Below are positions 37,709-50,144 of a DNA stretch of 64,000 nt, one piece after another. The position numbers and the translations under genes are program-made. Numbering within the stretch: the first letter of the stretch is position 1; the number at the start of each line of letters is the position of its first letter. The notes below the pieces were generated by a model that was not told the origin of the DNA, made no database searches, and was given only the letters and a program-made list of their open reading frames with translations. The stretch is from Ifrita kowaldi (Eukaryota > Chordata > Aves > Passeriformes > Cinclosomatidae): assembly GCA_013398055.1 (NCBI GenBank), contig VZRS01001714.1:103169-167168 (forward strand), given 5' to 3'.

Positions 37709-39493
37709 AGGAGGAGGGCAGTATGGAGGGCAATATAGCTTGCTAGGGACTGTGCTGTACCTGATCTCCAGCTCAGTTTCCAGCAGCTTTGAATGTCTCT
37801 GATGAACTGCAGGATACCTTTGTGCCCAGAAGTGGTCCATAGCACTTCCAGGAGCACAGAAGGGGAGAAGGAGGGGGAAGAAGGCCACAGAGGCATTACA
37901 AGGGGGATGTTCTCCGTGGCACATGCACAAGGTTGTCTGCAGAGAAACTGTTGGAGTTTTGGCTCTTTCTCAGTCTCACATTCTGTTGGCTGGCAGCACA
38001 TGGCTCCATCGGACTGTGGGGGCAGCTGTGGTGCACTTGTCTGAGCACCTGGCACCTTATCCCAGTACTCCCTGGCACTGCCACCTCTCTGCTGGGCCTG
38101 TGTGTGTCTCTCAGCGCAAAGCATCTTCAGACCAAGTCCTGAGTGACTGAAACAAGCAGTAAAGCTCTGCAGCTGCACAGACTTCCCCTGAAGCTTGTCC
38201 GCTCTGTGTTCTGTAACCTTGCTTCTTCATCTGGGATGAGCTCCATGCTGAGGAGCTGAGTTTCTGGCTGCCTGGAGAGCAGAGGAAAGGAATGCTAAAT
38301 CCTTTTGTGAAACTCTTCTTTCTTGCACATATGGGTAACTATGTTTAAAGAACAGGCTCTTGCCATTTTTCCCTCCCCTCTCTCCACACTCTTAAAGAGG
38401 AAATGCTCTGAGTTTTGAGGTGCTTCAGGCTGCAGAGCAGGAAGGGTCCAGGTTGGGAGAGCTTTCAGAGGTGACAGGCAACAGTGAGATGAAGAAGGAC
38501 TTGAGGTGATGGAATGAGGAGGCAAAGAAGATGGCAACAGAATTGCAGTGAAGAGGAAGAAATGACCATGCTTATTGCTAAGATGAAGCTGAGCCAAAGT
38601 TCAGCAGAACTTGCTATTTTTAGCCTAAAGAAAGAAAGAGAGACAAGGGAGATAAGGACACTACCTGGGTCTGTACCTGTTCAACATTTTAAAAGGGCCT
38701 AGAGCTCTGTGCCAAAGGCCTGGCAGCCATATAGTGGGCTCAGAAGTGGTTTTAGATGGCACAGAGCTGAGAGGCTTTAGTTGGAAACACAGATTCCCAT
38801 TCCTCTAGAGGTGCAAGGGAACCTTGTAGCTTTATGTTCTAGGGAGATTTCTGTGGGGGCAATGCTTAGCTAGCCGTTTTGTGTTTGATTTACCCAAAGT
38901 GAGGGAGTGTGTTATGGTGGCCAAATTTCACTGCCAGCAAGGGAATTGACGCAGGCATCTGCATACACTTTGCTGTGTCTGTGGAAGTCATGTGTGTCCT
39001 CAAGTGCCTCCCAAACACAATTGTTTCATTTCCTCATTAGTCAGGAGTTGTAGGTAGGGGTTTGGTGTGATCTGTGTGGGAGAATAGTCTCTCCTGTATT
39101 ATCAAGACAGTTTCTAGTACTGTTCAGGGTTATTTTTGGTTGCTTATCTTCTCCTATCTGTCCCTGTGGCATATCCAGCCTGGCACAGAAGCCCTAGCAA
39201 CATCACCCAGAGATCACCTGGCCAGGAGCACTTGCTTTCCTAGGTCTTGGGTACAGAGGGAGAGCTACTGAACGAAGCGGATTTTTTCTGTCTATTGTGA
39301 CACACTGTGGTGGGCTGACCTTGGCCAGCTGCGAGCTGCAGTTCCTTCAGGAAATATCCACCTGCTGCCCTGTGGCCTCAGCAGGGGCGTGGGGGGACTA
39401 TCTGCTTCAGCACCTGGAGTGCCTCCTCCCCTCCTGCTCTGACCTCAGTGCCCGTGGGGCCATTTCTCATTCCTCACTGCCTGTGCAGTGTTT

Positions 39494-39980
39494 TCTGCCC
39501 TTTCTTAAACACGCTTTCCCTCAGGCACCACCATCCTGGCCAAGGGGCTCAGCTGTGCCCTGTGGTGCGCAGGTTGGAGCCATTTGGAACAGGCTGTATC
39601 AGGCATGGCATAGCCCTGGCCTCTCCTCACTAAGGCTGCCCTGCAGCCACCCCACGGCCAGCACCCGGCCACAGACACCTGGTGTGGATATGCTGAACGA
39701 CACTTGGCTGATAGCATTTTGACAGGGGTAAGAGCTNTCTGCCCTTTCTTAAACACGCTTTCCCTCAGGCACCACCATCCTGGCCAAGGGGCTCAGCTGT
39801 GCCCTGTGGTGCGCAGGTTGGAGCCATTTGGAACAGGCTGTATCAGGCATGGCATAGCCCTGGCCTCTCCTCACTAAGGCTGCCCTGCAGCCACCCCACG
39901 GCCAGCACCCGGCCACAGACACCTGGTGTGGATATGCTGAACGACACTTGGCTGATAGCATTTTGACAGGGGTAAGAGCT
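39494..39980. repeat. 243-bp exact direct duplication flanking one N
   Basis: Bases 39494-39736 recur at 39738-39980 with no difference I can see. The single ambiguous base at 39737 separates them exactly at the junction. The same minus-strand peptide (starting MLSAKCRSAYPHQV) is therefore encoded twice. A base-perfect tandem copy that meets at an N is the usual mark of a gap closed over unmerged overlapping contig ends. The real genome probably has one copy. Confidence 0.9.
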
Positions 39981-42900
39981 GCACCTTCTCCTTAGGCTGG
40001 TGAGAGTCCCACCCTCAGGACAGAGATGAGGGCTCTTTCAGACACGGTTAATGGGGCTGGGAGGTCAGGCAGGACTGAGATCAATGATTTTGCTTGGGTG
40101 GGGTCTCATGTAGGACCCACTGCAGAATTAGTCTTTCCTCACTTTAGAAGCTGCAGAATTTGTGTGACATCTCACTTTCTTTTGAGAGCTCTGCTGAGTT
40201 GTGCCAGCCTGCCAGCATGTCCTCACTGGGAATGGATGCAGATGAAACCCTTCAGCTTGCATGCAGAGGGCTTCTCCTGGAAAAGCTTATTCCTCATCTG
40301 GGTGCCTGCAGGCAGAATATCCTCTCCTCTGAGGAACTTCATCAGTTATTTCCCTTCATTTTTATTTTTTAAAATGTATCTTTTAATCAAGCACGACGCA
40401 CAAAGAGTATGGAGCCTTTCCCTGGAGAGAAGAGAGAGAACTAACAACCCCCCTGACACACAAATTTGGGAAATGGTGATGCTTTTTCAAGGGAGCTGAG
40501 CTAACACTCTGGCTGTCAGGAGTGTTGATCTGGAGCCAGACATCATGGTTAGGCCTGTCTGTGGTTATAATATAGTTGTTTGGGTTTTGTAGAAGTTGTC
40601 TGAAGGAATCTGAACTGAAAACAAAACAAAAACCCAAGGGGAAGCTGTTTCTGGCAATCCTGGTCTCTATTTAATCTGGCACCAGAGCTGGCTTAAATCT
40701 TGCTTTGTCCTCCTTCTATTGATATCAAAATTGCTACCAGCTCTATTATGACAGTTACCATGCTTCCTCTCCCTCCCTGCCACGCCAAGGTCACTGAGAA
40801 CATGAAACACTATCTCTTGCCTGAAGCCGACCGTAGTAGGCTGCCGGGCTGCTTTGAGATTTGTCTGAGTGCACAGCTAATGCCCTGCCAGCACAGGTGT
40901 GGACTTGCTGGTGCTAAACAAGGTCCTGAGCAAGTGGTACAACAACAGTTGATGAGTTTCTGCAAAGCATCTGCAGCAAATGGAGAGTGCAGAAGGTGCT
41001 TGCCCCAAATGATGCAATCGAGAGCCCAGCGCTGGAGGAATGCATTGCAGCGTGCTGTTGGAAGAGGATGGTGGTGGTTTCCAGTGAGTGAATATCGTGG
41101 TTGCATAATTCAGGCAGGAGTACATCCAAGAATTCTTATTCTGTTTTTTTTTTTTTATTTTTTTGTGGGTGCAAACACAGAAGCCCTTTTAGGCACAGGC
41201 TGTGTAGTAGGAGTGAAAGTTTAGCTTGGATCTAAGTAAGGTAAGGGTAGAAGGAACTGTATTATCATACTGTATGTGATAGACTGACAAAGGCTGTGTA
41301 TTTAAATGTAATGCAGCATATGATTGTCCTAGTGCTTGCAGGCTTTAGTTAAATCCCTACAGATTTTGTTTCTATGTGTATGTGTAGAACTGAATGCTTG
41401 CTCTGGATAGTCTCTGAATGCACTCTGGTATGTGTTTTGTTGCTCAGGCCAAGCTATTTTTCATTAGTGCATTGTTATTACTGGTGGACTCAGAAAGACG
41501 AGGGAGAGGAGCATTCTTCTGTGCTTGCTCTTGTTCTTCTTCAAGCCAATGGCACAACCTCTGCTTGAGCAGCCACAGATGGTGCCTCTCCACAGTCTAA
41601 TTCTGCAAATAGCTGTGCCAGGTGAAGACTTTTCTCTGCCCACAGGTCTGAAAATGAAAGAATAGATTTGGATGCTGCCTAATCCAGGAAAGTTCCTTAG
41701 TCCTAGCCTGATGTGCTTTACTTGTAGCTATTCAGAAAGTTTGCAGGTTCCCTTCTGCCAAAGAACTGTTAGAGTCCTAATCTCTATCTGGCCAGCAGCT
41801 AGACGGTGCTAACATCTTTAGCTGGAATGGCTAAGTCTGGTAGGGGACTTGAGTTAAAATCTTAGTCATTTTCACATTCCTGAAAAATAGCAAAATATAC
41901 AGGAACTAAAGAAGGAGCAAAGTTTGCAAGAGTATTAGCAGAACAATGTGACTTTCCCTGCTGATGACAGAGACTTGACAAGGCAACATGGCATGCACCA
42001 CCCTGGAGAGTACATGAAAAAACTGGATGCAAACATATGAACTTTGTGTTCAATGTGTACAAGAAAAATGCCCTGCTATGGATATTGGTTGCACAGAAAA
42101 AGAATATTGAAGCAATATGAAGTCTATGGCATTAAAATCAAATAAGGAATTAAAACAACTAAACTCCTTGCAATAATATCAGCATTTCCCTCTTGAGCAA
42201 TTGCTGTTTTTCAGACTGTCTGCTTTGTATCAAAATGCATAGTATATTTAACTACCTATTAGATCTAAGAGTCATATTATGTGTGCCAAGCATCCAGAAG
42301 AGAGTTGCTACTCAAACTTTTTCATTCTTTTATCTTTTACTTCTTGTCTTGTAATTTTCACAGTCTTGGAAAAGGTTTGTTGGTTTGGGGTTTTTGACAT
42401 TGTTTTCCTCTATGTAAAAACTATCGCTTTAGAACATTTTTTTGGTGTGTAAGTAGTCCCTGTTTGAAATCTGCAGCTCACACCTCACTAAATCCAGGAG
42501 GACACTAATGCAGCTGTTCAGAAATTTTGGGTTTGTGACACTCTTTCAAAGTAGTGTGACTCTGATGAAGAAACTTTTTATTGTGTGTTATAATTATTCT
42601 TCATAGTTTGTGGCCGCCTTGGAAACTGCAAAGCTGACTTTCAGTTTATCTTTTAATACTTGTATTCATACCTGCATTTCCTGATATAAAAGTTGCAGTA
42701 ACTCTGAGGTCTAAACTTACAACACGTAATCAGATTTGCACCAAAGCATCTTGAGGCTCACAGGACAAAGATTATCTGTGTGGTTTAGTGTATAGGTGGA
42801 GGGAATTGGAAGATTCCATTGATTGGACCAGTATTTTCAAGCTTCAACTGTTTTTGCTTTGGCCCTATCTAAAAAAAGATATCTGTGAATTTTTGTTTTT

Positions 42901-45900
42901 GTCTTTAAAAGGAAAGTATATTTTGCATTCCTCTATAATAGCTTGCATGCAGCTGAGTGAATTCTGCCCAGATTTATATGTGCAAGACTCAAACTCTGTG
43001 TCTGAAGGAAATTAAGCACTAAAATTTTACCTCCACCATAGACTTGAGGATCTGAGACTGAAATACAGGTGCATGATCAAAGTGGCCCTAGCAAGAAGCA
43101 TTTTAAAAAATACCTTCCCAAGCAACAAGTAGAAAATACTGTAAAACTGCACTTGCACTGTACAATGGCTTGTACTTGGGTACCTCAAGGAAAGAGGTGA
43201 GCCTTTATAGAGTCTACAAGTCACTAATGTTTATTTTTTTATTTTTAATTTTTTATTATTTATGTATCAGAAGGTGCTTTTGAAATCTTCTTGCTTTCTT
43301 TTTGCAGTGTTTTGAGTGGGCATTCAGTCTTATGGCCTCCACTCTTGGATTCTTTCCCTGCCTCGCCCTGCATCTGGAGTCTGGAATTAAGTGGTGTTTG
43401 TGCACAAGAGTGCTGGCAGTGGGGGTGGGGAACTTGTGTTTGAAGTTTTATCTAAAGCAGATCTTCTCTGGATTGCTGGGTACCCCAGTGGGGACCAATT
43501 AAAGTCATACATCCTGCTGTCTAGAGGCAGAGAGGAAGGATGGAGGAATGCTGACTCCATTCAAGGTCCATTCGTAGTAGCTAACTGTGGCTTGCTGCAA
43601 AACCTCCTCCCTTCACCCTTCAAGCAGAAAGTGGAAGAATGGGGTGCTACTGTATGCCCAGGACTTCCTCTGCTGTGTAGGTACAGGATGCCAATGATAA
43701 GCACTGGACATGGACCTAAGATCTGAATAGAACTTCCCAGCTACCTGCTTGAGATGTGCCCAAAAAGTCCTTGTGATTTAGACTACATCATGGGTTTTCC
43801 CACCAGAGCATCAGTTTGGCCCATGGCAATGTAAGGGTGTAAGGATGATGCTTTTCCATACAACACAAGGCTTGACAGAGTATTTGAAGAACTTTAGATA
43901 TCAGCAGTATATAACAGCAAAGAACACTCTGACAGTTAAAGCTGAGTTTTTCGGAAGTGACTTTTGGATTTAGGTTTTGGGACCTTGATCTGCCTTCATC
44001 TGCCATGCCTCAGCCTGATTATTCTGTGTACTGCGTGTCTAGAATTCCTTCTGATGGCAATGGGTAGTTTAAAATGTTTTACAGCTCTCGGTATTAAAGC
44101 CCAAAATATCTTGCACTAGCCAGCCCAAACGAGAGGGAAGAAATAAAATTTTTCTTTGTTTATCAGGTAATTTTTGATCTGAGATCTGATTCAACTAGGT
44201 GAAGGACCAGAATCCAGCAGGCAATTGAGGATGTGTTTCCATGCTGGAGATCAGCCTGTCAGATACTTTTTTTTCCCTCTTCACTTGTAGGTCTTCATCT
44301 GTAGATATCAAAGTGCTTTCAAGCGCAGTGTTAAGTATTGTTATCTCTGTTTTTTTTAAAGCTGAGGGATATGCAGCTGTGGTAAAGTAACAAGCCAGAC
44401 TTCACACAGGACAGCAGCTCAACTGAGGAAAATTATTAAATGTCATGAGTCTTTGCCCAGTGCTTCATCAGGCCCCTCTCCAGAAAAAATGGCATTTTTT
44501 TGTAAAACTTCTTGACTAAATCTTACCAGCTTAGACACAAGGGACATTGACATGAAGTGAATTAAGCATGCAGCAGGATTTGGCCCAAAAAGAGGAAATT
44601 ACTGTACCTTCCTATATAATCAATAGCTGAAGTTGAATGAGACCTTGGCTATGATGTGGTGGTTCCTTGCCTTGATTTGGGATAGCTGCTCTTGTTGACC
44701 TAACTTTCTTTACTCCAGCAACAGTAGCAGCTGCAGTGTGGTGTAGACATGCCTAAACTAGCTTAAATAGTTCAGGTACTGCTAGCCACTGAGCCAAAGA
44801 ACCACGGAGTTCAGCATGGGCTTGGTGCCTGAGGATTTTATCCTGCTCTTTATGAGTTTAGCACTTCTTTACCATCTCAGCTCAAGCAAGCCTAGCAATA
44901 CATTGAAAAGAAGGCTGGTGGGTCTGGTACCCTGTTTGCACTGGTACTTTTGCCAGCAGAAGTGAATGTGGTGTTAGGGTTGATTGTAGGAGATGTTGCC
45001 AAAGACAGCAGTGTCATGAAAGCTGTTTTGCCTCTCCCTGCCTACTATTCTCCCTCTTCTTCCCCATTCTCCCACTGGTTTTCATCATCAGATGCCTTGC
45101 CTTTCCATTTGCTATGAAGCTCCCTTGTCACTAAGGTTCTACTGGAGATCATGGATATCTAGGAGCTGGCAAAGGCTTGGAGAGCCAGCTGCCTGCTGGA
45201 AAAGTTACTGGCCTTGCCTGACTGTGGCTCTAACAGGAGACTCTGTAGGGACTAAATATGGGAAAATCCAGGACCATTATCCCTCTGTCAGGTAATGAGG
45301 ACCAGAGCAGAAGCATTTGTGATGTGTTCTCTCAAGTCACTGTCCAGATGGTGGGCTCCCAGCTCAGCCTCTGTAAGAAAGCTTTGCTGATACCTGTATC
45401 TCATCGCTTTCTCCTGGCAGCCAAGGACACAAGCAGAAATGAGGGTTCAGGTGCTTTAGAGCTAAGTAACTCTTGCTGAGTCAATAGGGAGGTACCATCA
45501 CTGCCCTCAGTTTTGTTTGCAGGAACAGCCTCATCAAATAGTGTTTGTGGGCAGAGACCCTAAGTAGAATGCCGAGCTGTTAAATTGCCAACCTACCCAC
45601 TAGTTTATTCTGCAGCAGAAATACAAGCGTGCCTGGACCAACCCCCAGAACTCAACTCTGAAATCCTCTCTCGTTTTGTCAGAATTCCCAACTTGTTTTG
45701 AAAATGGCATTTATTTTTGTTAAATTGCAGAAGAGTTGGATGCAGCCTACTAGTTATGTTTTCCCTCTCCTTCTTTGTGCAGTGAATTTTGTTCATTCGC
45801 TCTACATGCCTCAAGTTGCTGTAATGCTGCTGGGAAAGTAATTGCCTTGCACTTTCTCTTTCTGATGCCCACGGGTGACTGTGGGGGACTCCTCCCTGGG

Positions 45901-45945
45901 CACAGTGCAGAGTTAAAAGCCCAGCTTTTGCTGCCTTGCTTAAGA
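39981..45945. other. Unique non-coding interval
   Basis: No gene recognised. A 174-codon plus-strand frame at 40700-41224 ends in a poly(T)-encoded phenylalanine run (T-rich tract at 41144-41166) and is opposed by several minus frames, so it is probably chance. An AT-rich low-complexity patch lies at 43226-43265. One MIR-like remnant at 44.3 kb is listed separately. Confidence 0.6.
44285..44430 (-). mobile_element. MIR-like/L3-type repeat remnant, reverse orientation
   Basis: The plus strand shows 'tcaaagtgctttcaagcgc', then 'gttaagtattgttatctc', then a T run and 'agctgagg', then 'taaagtaacaagcc'. This order matches the reverse complement of the MIR-type 3' half (a 'caaagcgctttac' segment, 'gtattattatccccattt', 'gaggaaactgagg', 'aagtaacttgcc'). 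It is an old, decayed amniote repeat. Confidence 0.55.
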
Positions 45946-45950
45946 CCTGG

Positions 45951-45976
45951 TTATTTCTTTTCTTTTTTTTTTCTTT

Positions 45977-46015
<39 letters not shown>

Positions 46016-46019
46016 TCAG
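45951..46019 (+). other. Long pyrimidine tract ending in CAG (splice-acceptor-like)
   Basis: An almost pure pyrimidine tract runs from about 45951 to 46014, including 36 consecutive T at 45979-46014, then GTCAG with the AG at 46018-46019. A CTTAAGA-type branch-point-like word lies near 45939. It has the shape of a very strong 3' splice site but could equally be a homopolymer of retroposon or replication-slippage origin. Confidence 0.5.
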
Positions 46020-46228
46020 CTGCCTGTTATATCAATCACAGAGCTGGGATCTATTTATAGGTTGGGACTCGGAGTACTGTGTCCTAGTCACAAAGAGAGG
46101 CAGAGACGCAGAGGGGACTGTCGGCTGGTGCAGGCAGAACCAAAAGATATTTAATCAGCAATTAGAAACACCTGAGGGCAAGGGAAATTCTACTCCAGCC
46201 TCGAGCCTCATCTCTCAGCCTGCAGCAT
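46020..46228 (+). other. Candidate exon between acceptor- and donor-like sites
   Basis: The 209-bp segment lies between the acceptor-shaped tract above and GTAAGT at 46229-46234, a consensus 5' splice-site core. One frame stays open across the segment (about 70 codons, starting near SCLLYQSQSWDLFIGW) and stops at TAG within the donor. I recognise no protein family in it. The same segment contains CTATTTATAG near 46049, a perfect MEF2-type word that could also act as a TATA-like element. Alternatives are a non-coding exon of a long RNA, an enhancer, or coincidence. Confidence 0.3.
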
Positions 46229-49140
46229 GTAAGTAGCGAACTTCTACCTTTTATTTCATTTATGGGCTTGTGTTTTGTTTCCTTTTTTGTTTTTTTTTTA
46301 AATCCAAACGTTGCTCTGCACGAGTCCTTTTATCTGGTCTAAAAATTATGGCAGCATCTTGATATAGTTAAAGGTAATAATTTTTTTTTTATTTTCACTC
46401 TGTCAAAGGAAGGTCAGTGCGACCCACAAGGAGAGGAGTTGGTTCAGAACTTTGTTGAAATCAGGCAGTTTCTCTATTTGAGTGTGGCTTTTTCCTCTGG
46501 AAATAAGTAAATGAAAGTTTGAGTGGAACAGTTTTGTTTTGGGGATAGAAACAGCCAGGTTTGCTGGCATTCCAAAAAGGTCAATGTATAACGTAACTCT
46601 GCTTAAGGGCTTACCAAGGACAGGTGCTATTTATCCCATGCTGGTAAAGGCAAACCTGGAAACTTTAGCAGTCCTGTCTTAAAAGAACCAAGCGACAACC
46701 TTTCCTCTATTAAAAAAAAAACCCAAACCCAACACCCCCCCAGCTGCATATCAAATCTTTTCTTACCAGACACACAATGAAATTTTGCTTTTACTGAAGG
46801 AGTTTATCATTGAGCAGTTGATGTTTCTTTAATTTTAAAAGTCCCAAAGCAACTGAAGTGTCTTCAATGACAAAAGAGGGGTGCAAGTCTTTGCAAAGTT
46901 GGCACAGTGATAATCAGAGAAGGAACTTACTCTCTCATCACCAACGAGATGTTTGCTTTAAAGCAGCCAAGATGCGAAATGTTTAAACAATGATATATTT
47001 TTGGAGTATTTTTGTTAACAGAAATACGAAGAGAGGGAGAACAATAATTAGTCAGAAATTGGTTTTTGTTAATAGATTTTAGTAGAAATATGAAGAGAGG
47101 GAGAACAATAATTAGCCCAAATTTTTTTTATTAATAGCTTTTAGTGTAATATTTTTTGTCAAAATACTAGAGGTTTTTCTTGTTTCATATTTTTGCTTCA
47201 GAGGTTTGTGTTCCATCTTTTTACAAAATTTAGGTTTTATATTTATTTGTAAGTGTAGGAAAATGACCTTGTCTACCCCCCCAAACCTTAATATTACAAT
47301 TTTAATTTTGGTATGTCAAGTTTTTTAGCATAAATTTCTCACTAAATATTTGTTCAAGAAAACTTCCCCCACGCCCCCCCAAAATCTACCATTTTTGAAG
47401 GTAACAACAAATAAAATGAAGCTAAACTTAAAATAATTTGGAGGAACAAGTGTCTAATAAAAATAGAATAATAAAACCAGAGCTGCCTCACAGTTTAAAC
47501 ATCAGGTTCTGAGAAATACTTGATAGATGAATTGCTTGGATTGACTGTAGAAGGGTGACAAATAGGCTTCTTCTTTAGTTCTTTATTTGGCATTTCTTTG
47601 ATGTACATTTTATAATGCTTAAAGCACATAGCTTAAGTCCTAGGAATAAAAAATATTGACTACATATTGATACTTCCTAAGTTTTTAAGCACTGATATGA
47701 ATACTCCATCATTCAGCTAGAATTCTGGTATAAGAAAGGCTTTTAGGAGAATATGGATAAACCAGGTGAATTAATATGCCCAAATAATGCCCCAAAAGAT
47801 CATTACAATACATTGCCTGCTATGAAGCTTTTTTCTCCTAAATAAAACAAAACTGTGAGCCTGATCATTCTTATCATATGAACCTTCATTTTGATTATTA
47901 AGGCCTTTTGCTTTACTTAAAAATGAACATATTTAAATTATTTAAGTACTTTTCTGTTTGTTTTGCCGTGATATTACATTTATTGCTTCTCTGTGATAAT
48001 GCAATGTTATTTTGTAATAAGAGGAGAGCAGATTTTTCTGAAAAGCATTAAAGGACTAAAATTGCTGACTCTGTAACTAACAAAGAATCTATCATATTGC
48101 TGGTCTGAGGTCCCACTAAAAATCAAAAACCAAGAGACTGAAAAAAAAAATTGAATTATTTTCTTCCCTACACAAAAGCAATATTAGCATGCCTATGCTT
48201 GGAAATTACTGCAAAAGCCCCCCCTCATTTGCCACACATTTTTGCAGAAATCTGAGCATTCCAAAGAAGTCTTCCAAGTATAAAGCTATAAAAGATTCAG
48301 TCTTAAGAATTTGTTTGGACTATTCTATAGTCGTGCCCACATAATTGCTGGACTTTATCCTTCTCTTTCAAACGCATGAGAGTCTTTTGCCCTGTTAAAC
48401 CTGCCATATCTTTTAATTACTGCTTTGGAAAAAAAATAACCAAGCACCTACTGTCCTGTGGCATAAAAATCAATGGTTTATAGGACCACCTTTATTTTGA
48501 GGGAAGGAGTTACCTGTGGTTAAAGGGAAGACTGATGCATTATGTAGTAGAAAATGGTTGTTATTTGATTTCTGCTTCACTAATGATTCACATTTTGTGG
48601 GCTAAGCACCTATCAATCTCCAAACTGACTTACTGTACATATGCTGTTGCATGATATTTTTTTAATTCCTTAAAAAGGTCCCAACAAACATCTTTTGTTT
48701 CATCCCAGTTTATTTGTTTCTTTGACTGCAAAGTAATGATTGACGTGCAGATTCTCTTTTCCACGCCTCTCCTTTCATTGCTGAGTATGACATCTCTTGG
48801 GAATTATAAATAAAACCTGTGCCAAATCTGCTGCACAGGTGTCTAGAGTACAGCATGCTCAGGTGTCTTACTGTAAATCCCTGAGAACATGAAGTAAACA
48901 CAAGCAGGATAAAAATACTCTTCTTGAAACAATTCTGTGTTTTGAGGGGCCTTCTGCATAAACCCCCCAAAGCCAGCAGCCAGTTATTAAAGACTGTGTA
49001 GCTATCTCTCTCTCTTACCTTTTTTATCACTTCACCTGTACATCTGTCCATCTATTTCTCATCTATTTTTACATTTCATTATGCTATGCTTGCTCTCCAG
49101 CTCTCTTCTTTTCCTTTCCTGAAGACACATTTCTATCTGG
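46229..49140. other. AT-rich interval with almost no open frames
   Basis: From 46237 to 48709 I see no open frame of 60 codons on either strand, because TAA and TAG are so frequent. The region holds many short A and T runs, C-rich patches near 46720-46742 and 47366-47380, and a 64-bp imperfect tandem duplication at 47.02-47.15 kb. No interspersed repeat was recognised. Confidence 0.75.
47021..47148. repeat. 64-bp imperfect tandem duplication
   Basis: The unit starting at 47021 ('gaaatacgaagagaggg') recurs at 47085 ('gaaatatgaagagaggg'). The first 31 bases differ at a single position, and the second halves are clearly related but diverged. This is a local duplication by slippage or unequal exchange. 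Confidence 0.9.
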
Positions 49141-49149
49141 CACAGAAAA

Positions 49150-49410
49150 TAAACTCAGATTGCGGGTAGTTATGTTAATCTAATTCAATCCTCTGTGGGC
49201 TAGGAGTGAAATTCTAATAGTGGAGCTGTTGAGGGCTTTTTTGTTAATGGCTTGGGGATTACATTGAGTTAAAGGCTCATTTCCTAATCAAACAGAGAGG
49301 GAGAGAGTGACTCCGAATATTTATGAGTCTCCCAGCGCGAGTTAAACATTGAACTCCAAAAGCAGGATTTCAGTGCTGCAAGAAAGAGTTAAAACCCCTC
49401 AGGGCTGCTG
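49150..49410. promoter_or_regulatory. Candidate conserved non-coding element
   Basis: A dense set of homeodomain- and forkhead-like words: TCTAATAG near 49213, TTGTTAATGG near 49241, GGATTA at 49257-49262, CCTAATCAAA near 49283, and GAATATTTATGAG with three CpGs at 49313-49340. The arrangement resembles a conserved developmental enhancer. It ends at a 15-base poly(A) run at 49421. Confidence 0.5.
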
Positions 49411-49420
49411 TGGAGAGGGG

Positions 49421-49435
49421 AAAAAAAAAAAAAAA
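49421..49435. repeat. Poly(A) run, 15 bases
   Basis: Fifteen consecutive A following a short G run. A simple homopolymer. Confidence 0.9.
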
Positions 49436-50144
49436 GGAAACCAGTTAAGCCATCAGCATTTTCAACTGCTGTATAACTTCAGTTTGAGAGAAAATAATCA
49501 TCTCACAGAGCTAAAATGGAAACTGTAGCAAGATATTTAAAACAAAGTCAAGTGATGCTTCAAAAAGGCTCTTCTTCAGTGAAGCAGGATGCACGCAGTG
49601 CATGCAGCCGCCTAACAGAAACTCCAAATAAATACTCTTCTAAATGAGAAGGATTGGAGGGTGGGTTGCCTTCTTATTATTAATGCCTGGAAGACACGAT
49701 TTAATTTTTTAATGCTTTTTTGTTAATGCTTTATTTTTGTTTCTACTTAACTGTTGGGTAACCTTTTCTTTAAAAAAGAAAAAGAAAAACCAGTATGGAT
49801 GGGTCAATATCCAAATTGTTCTACTTCAGTTCTGTAGACTGGTACCTTTTGAGGCATTTTTTCTGTCCTTCAGTTCAGCTGGAGTCTTGCATCAAATAGT
49901 CTAGTTGAAGAACTGTATTCACTGTGACAGGAATGATTGACCAAATTAATGCCTGATTGCTTTTGTGATGAGTTCATCATACATGCGTGGGCAGCTTGAG
50001 TAGACCTTTCTGTTGCTGAAAAAGAGCAGGCCTGCCTGCCTGCAGCAAGCCCAGGACCTCTGTGTTGCTAAGGCCTGGTCTGTTGTGAACTAGCCAGCAG
50101 CAAGCTTTTTTGCTCCAAGCTGGGACTTAGAAAATTTGTCTGCA

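Larger units (their letters stand above)
31370..39490. other. Unique non-coding interval with scattered small motifs
   Basis: No gene recognised. It starts with a pyrimidine-rich tract. It contains a 10-bp perfect hairpin at 33689-33713, two weaker enhancer-like patches (34660-34860, 35560-35760), a (TAA)n microsatellite and a G-quadruplex motif at 37.69 kb, all listed separately. Opposed frames at 37.4-38.2 kb (up to 164 codons) lie in GC-richer DNA and have no family resemblance. Confidence 0.55.

Noticed and set aside
37684..38178. 164-codon minus-strand frame as a gene
   Set aside because: It lies in a GC-richer patch with open frames on both strands and ends in a translated C-rich repeat (the G-quadruplex complement).
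40700..41224. 174-codon plus-strand frame as a gene
   Set aside because: Its C-terminal part is encoded by a poly(T) tract, three minus-strand frames overlap it, and no family is recognised.
45936..46154. Phenylalanine-rich frame through the poly(T) tract
   Set aside because: It is a translation of a 36-base T homopolymer, not a protein.
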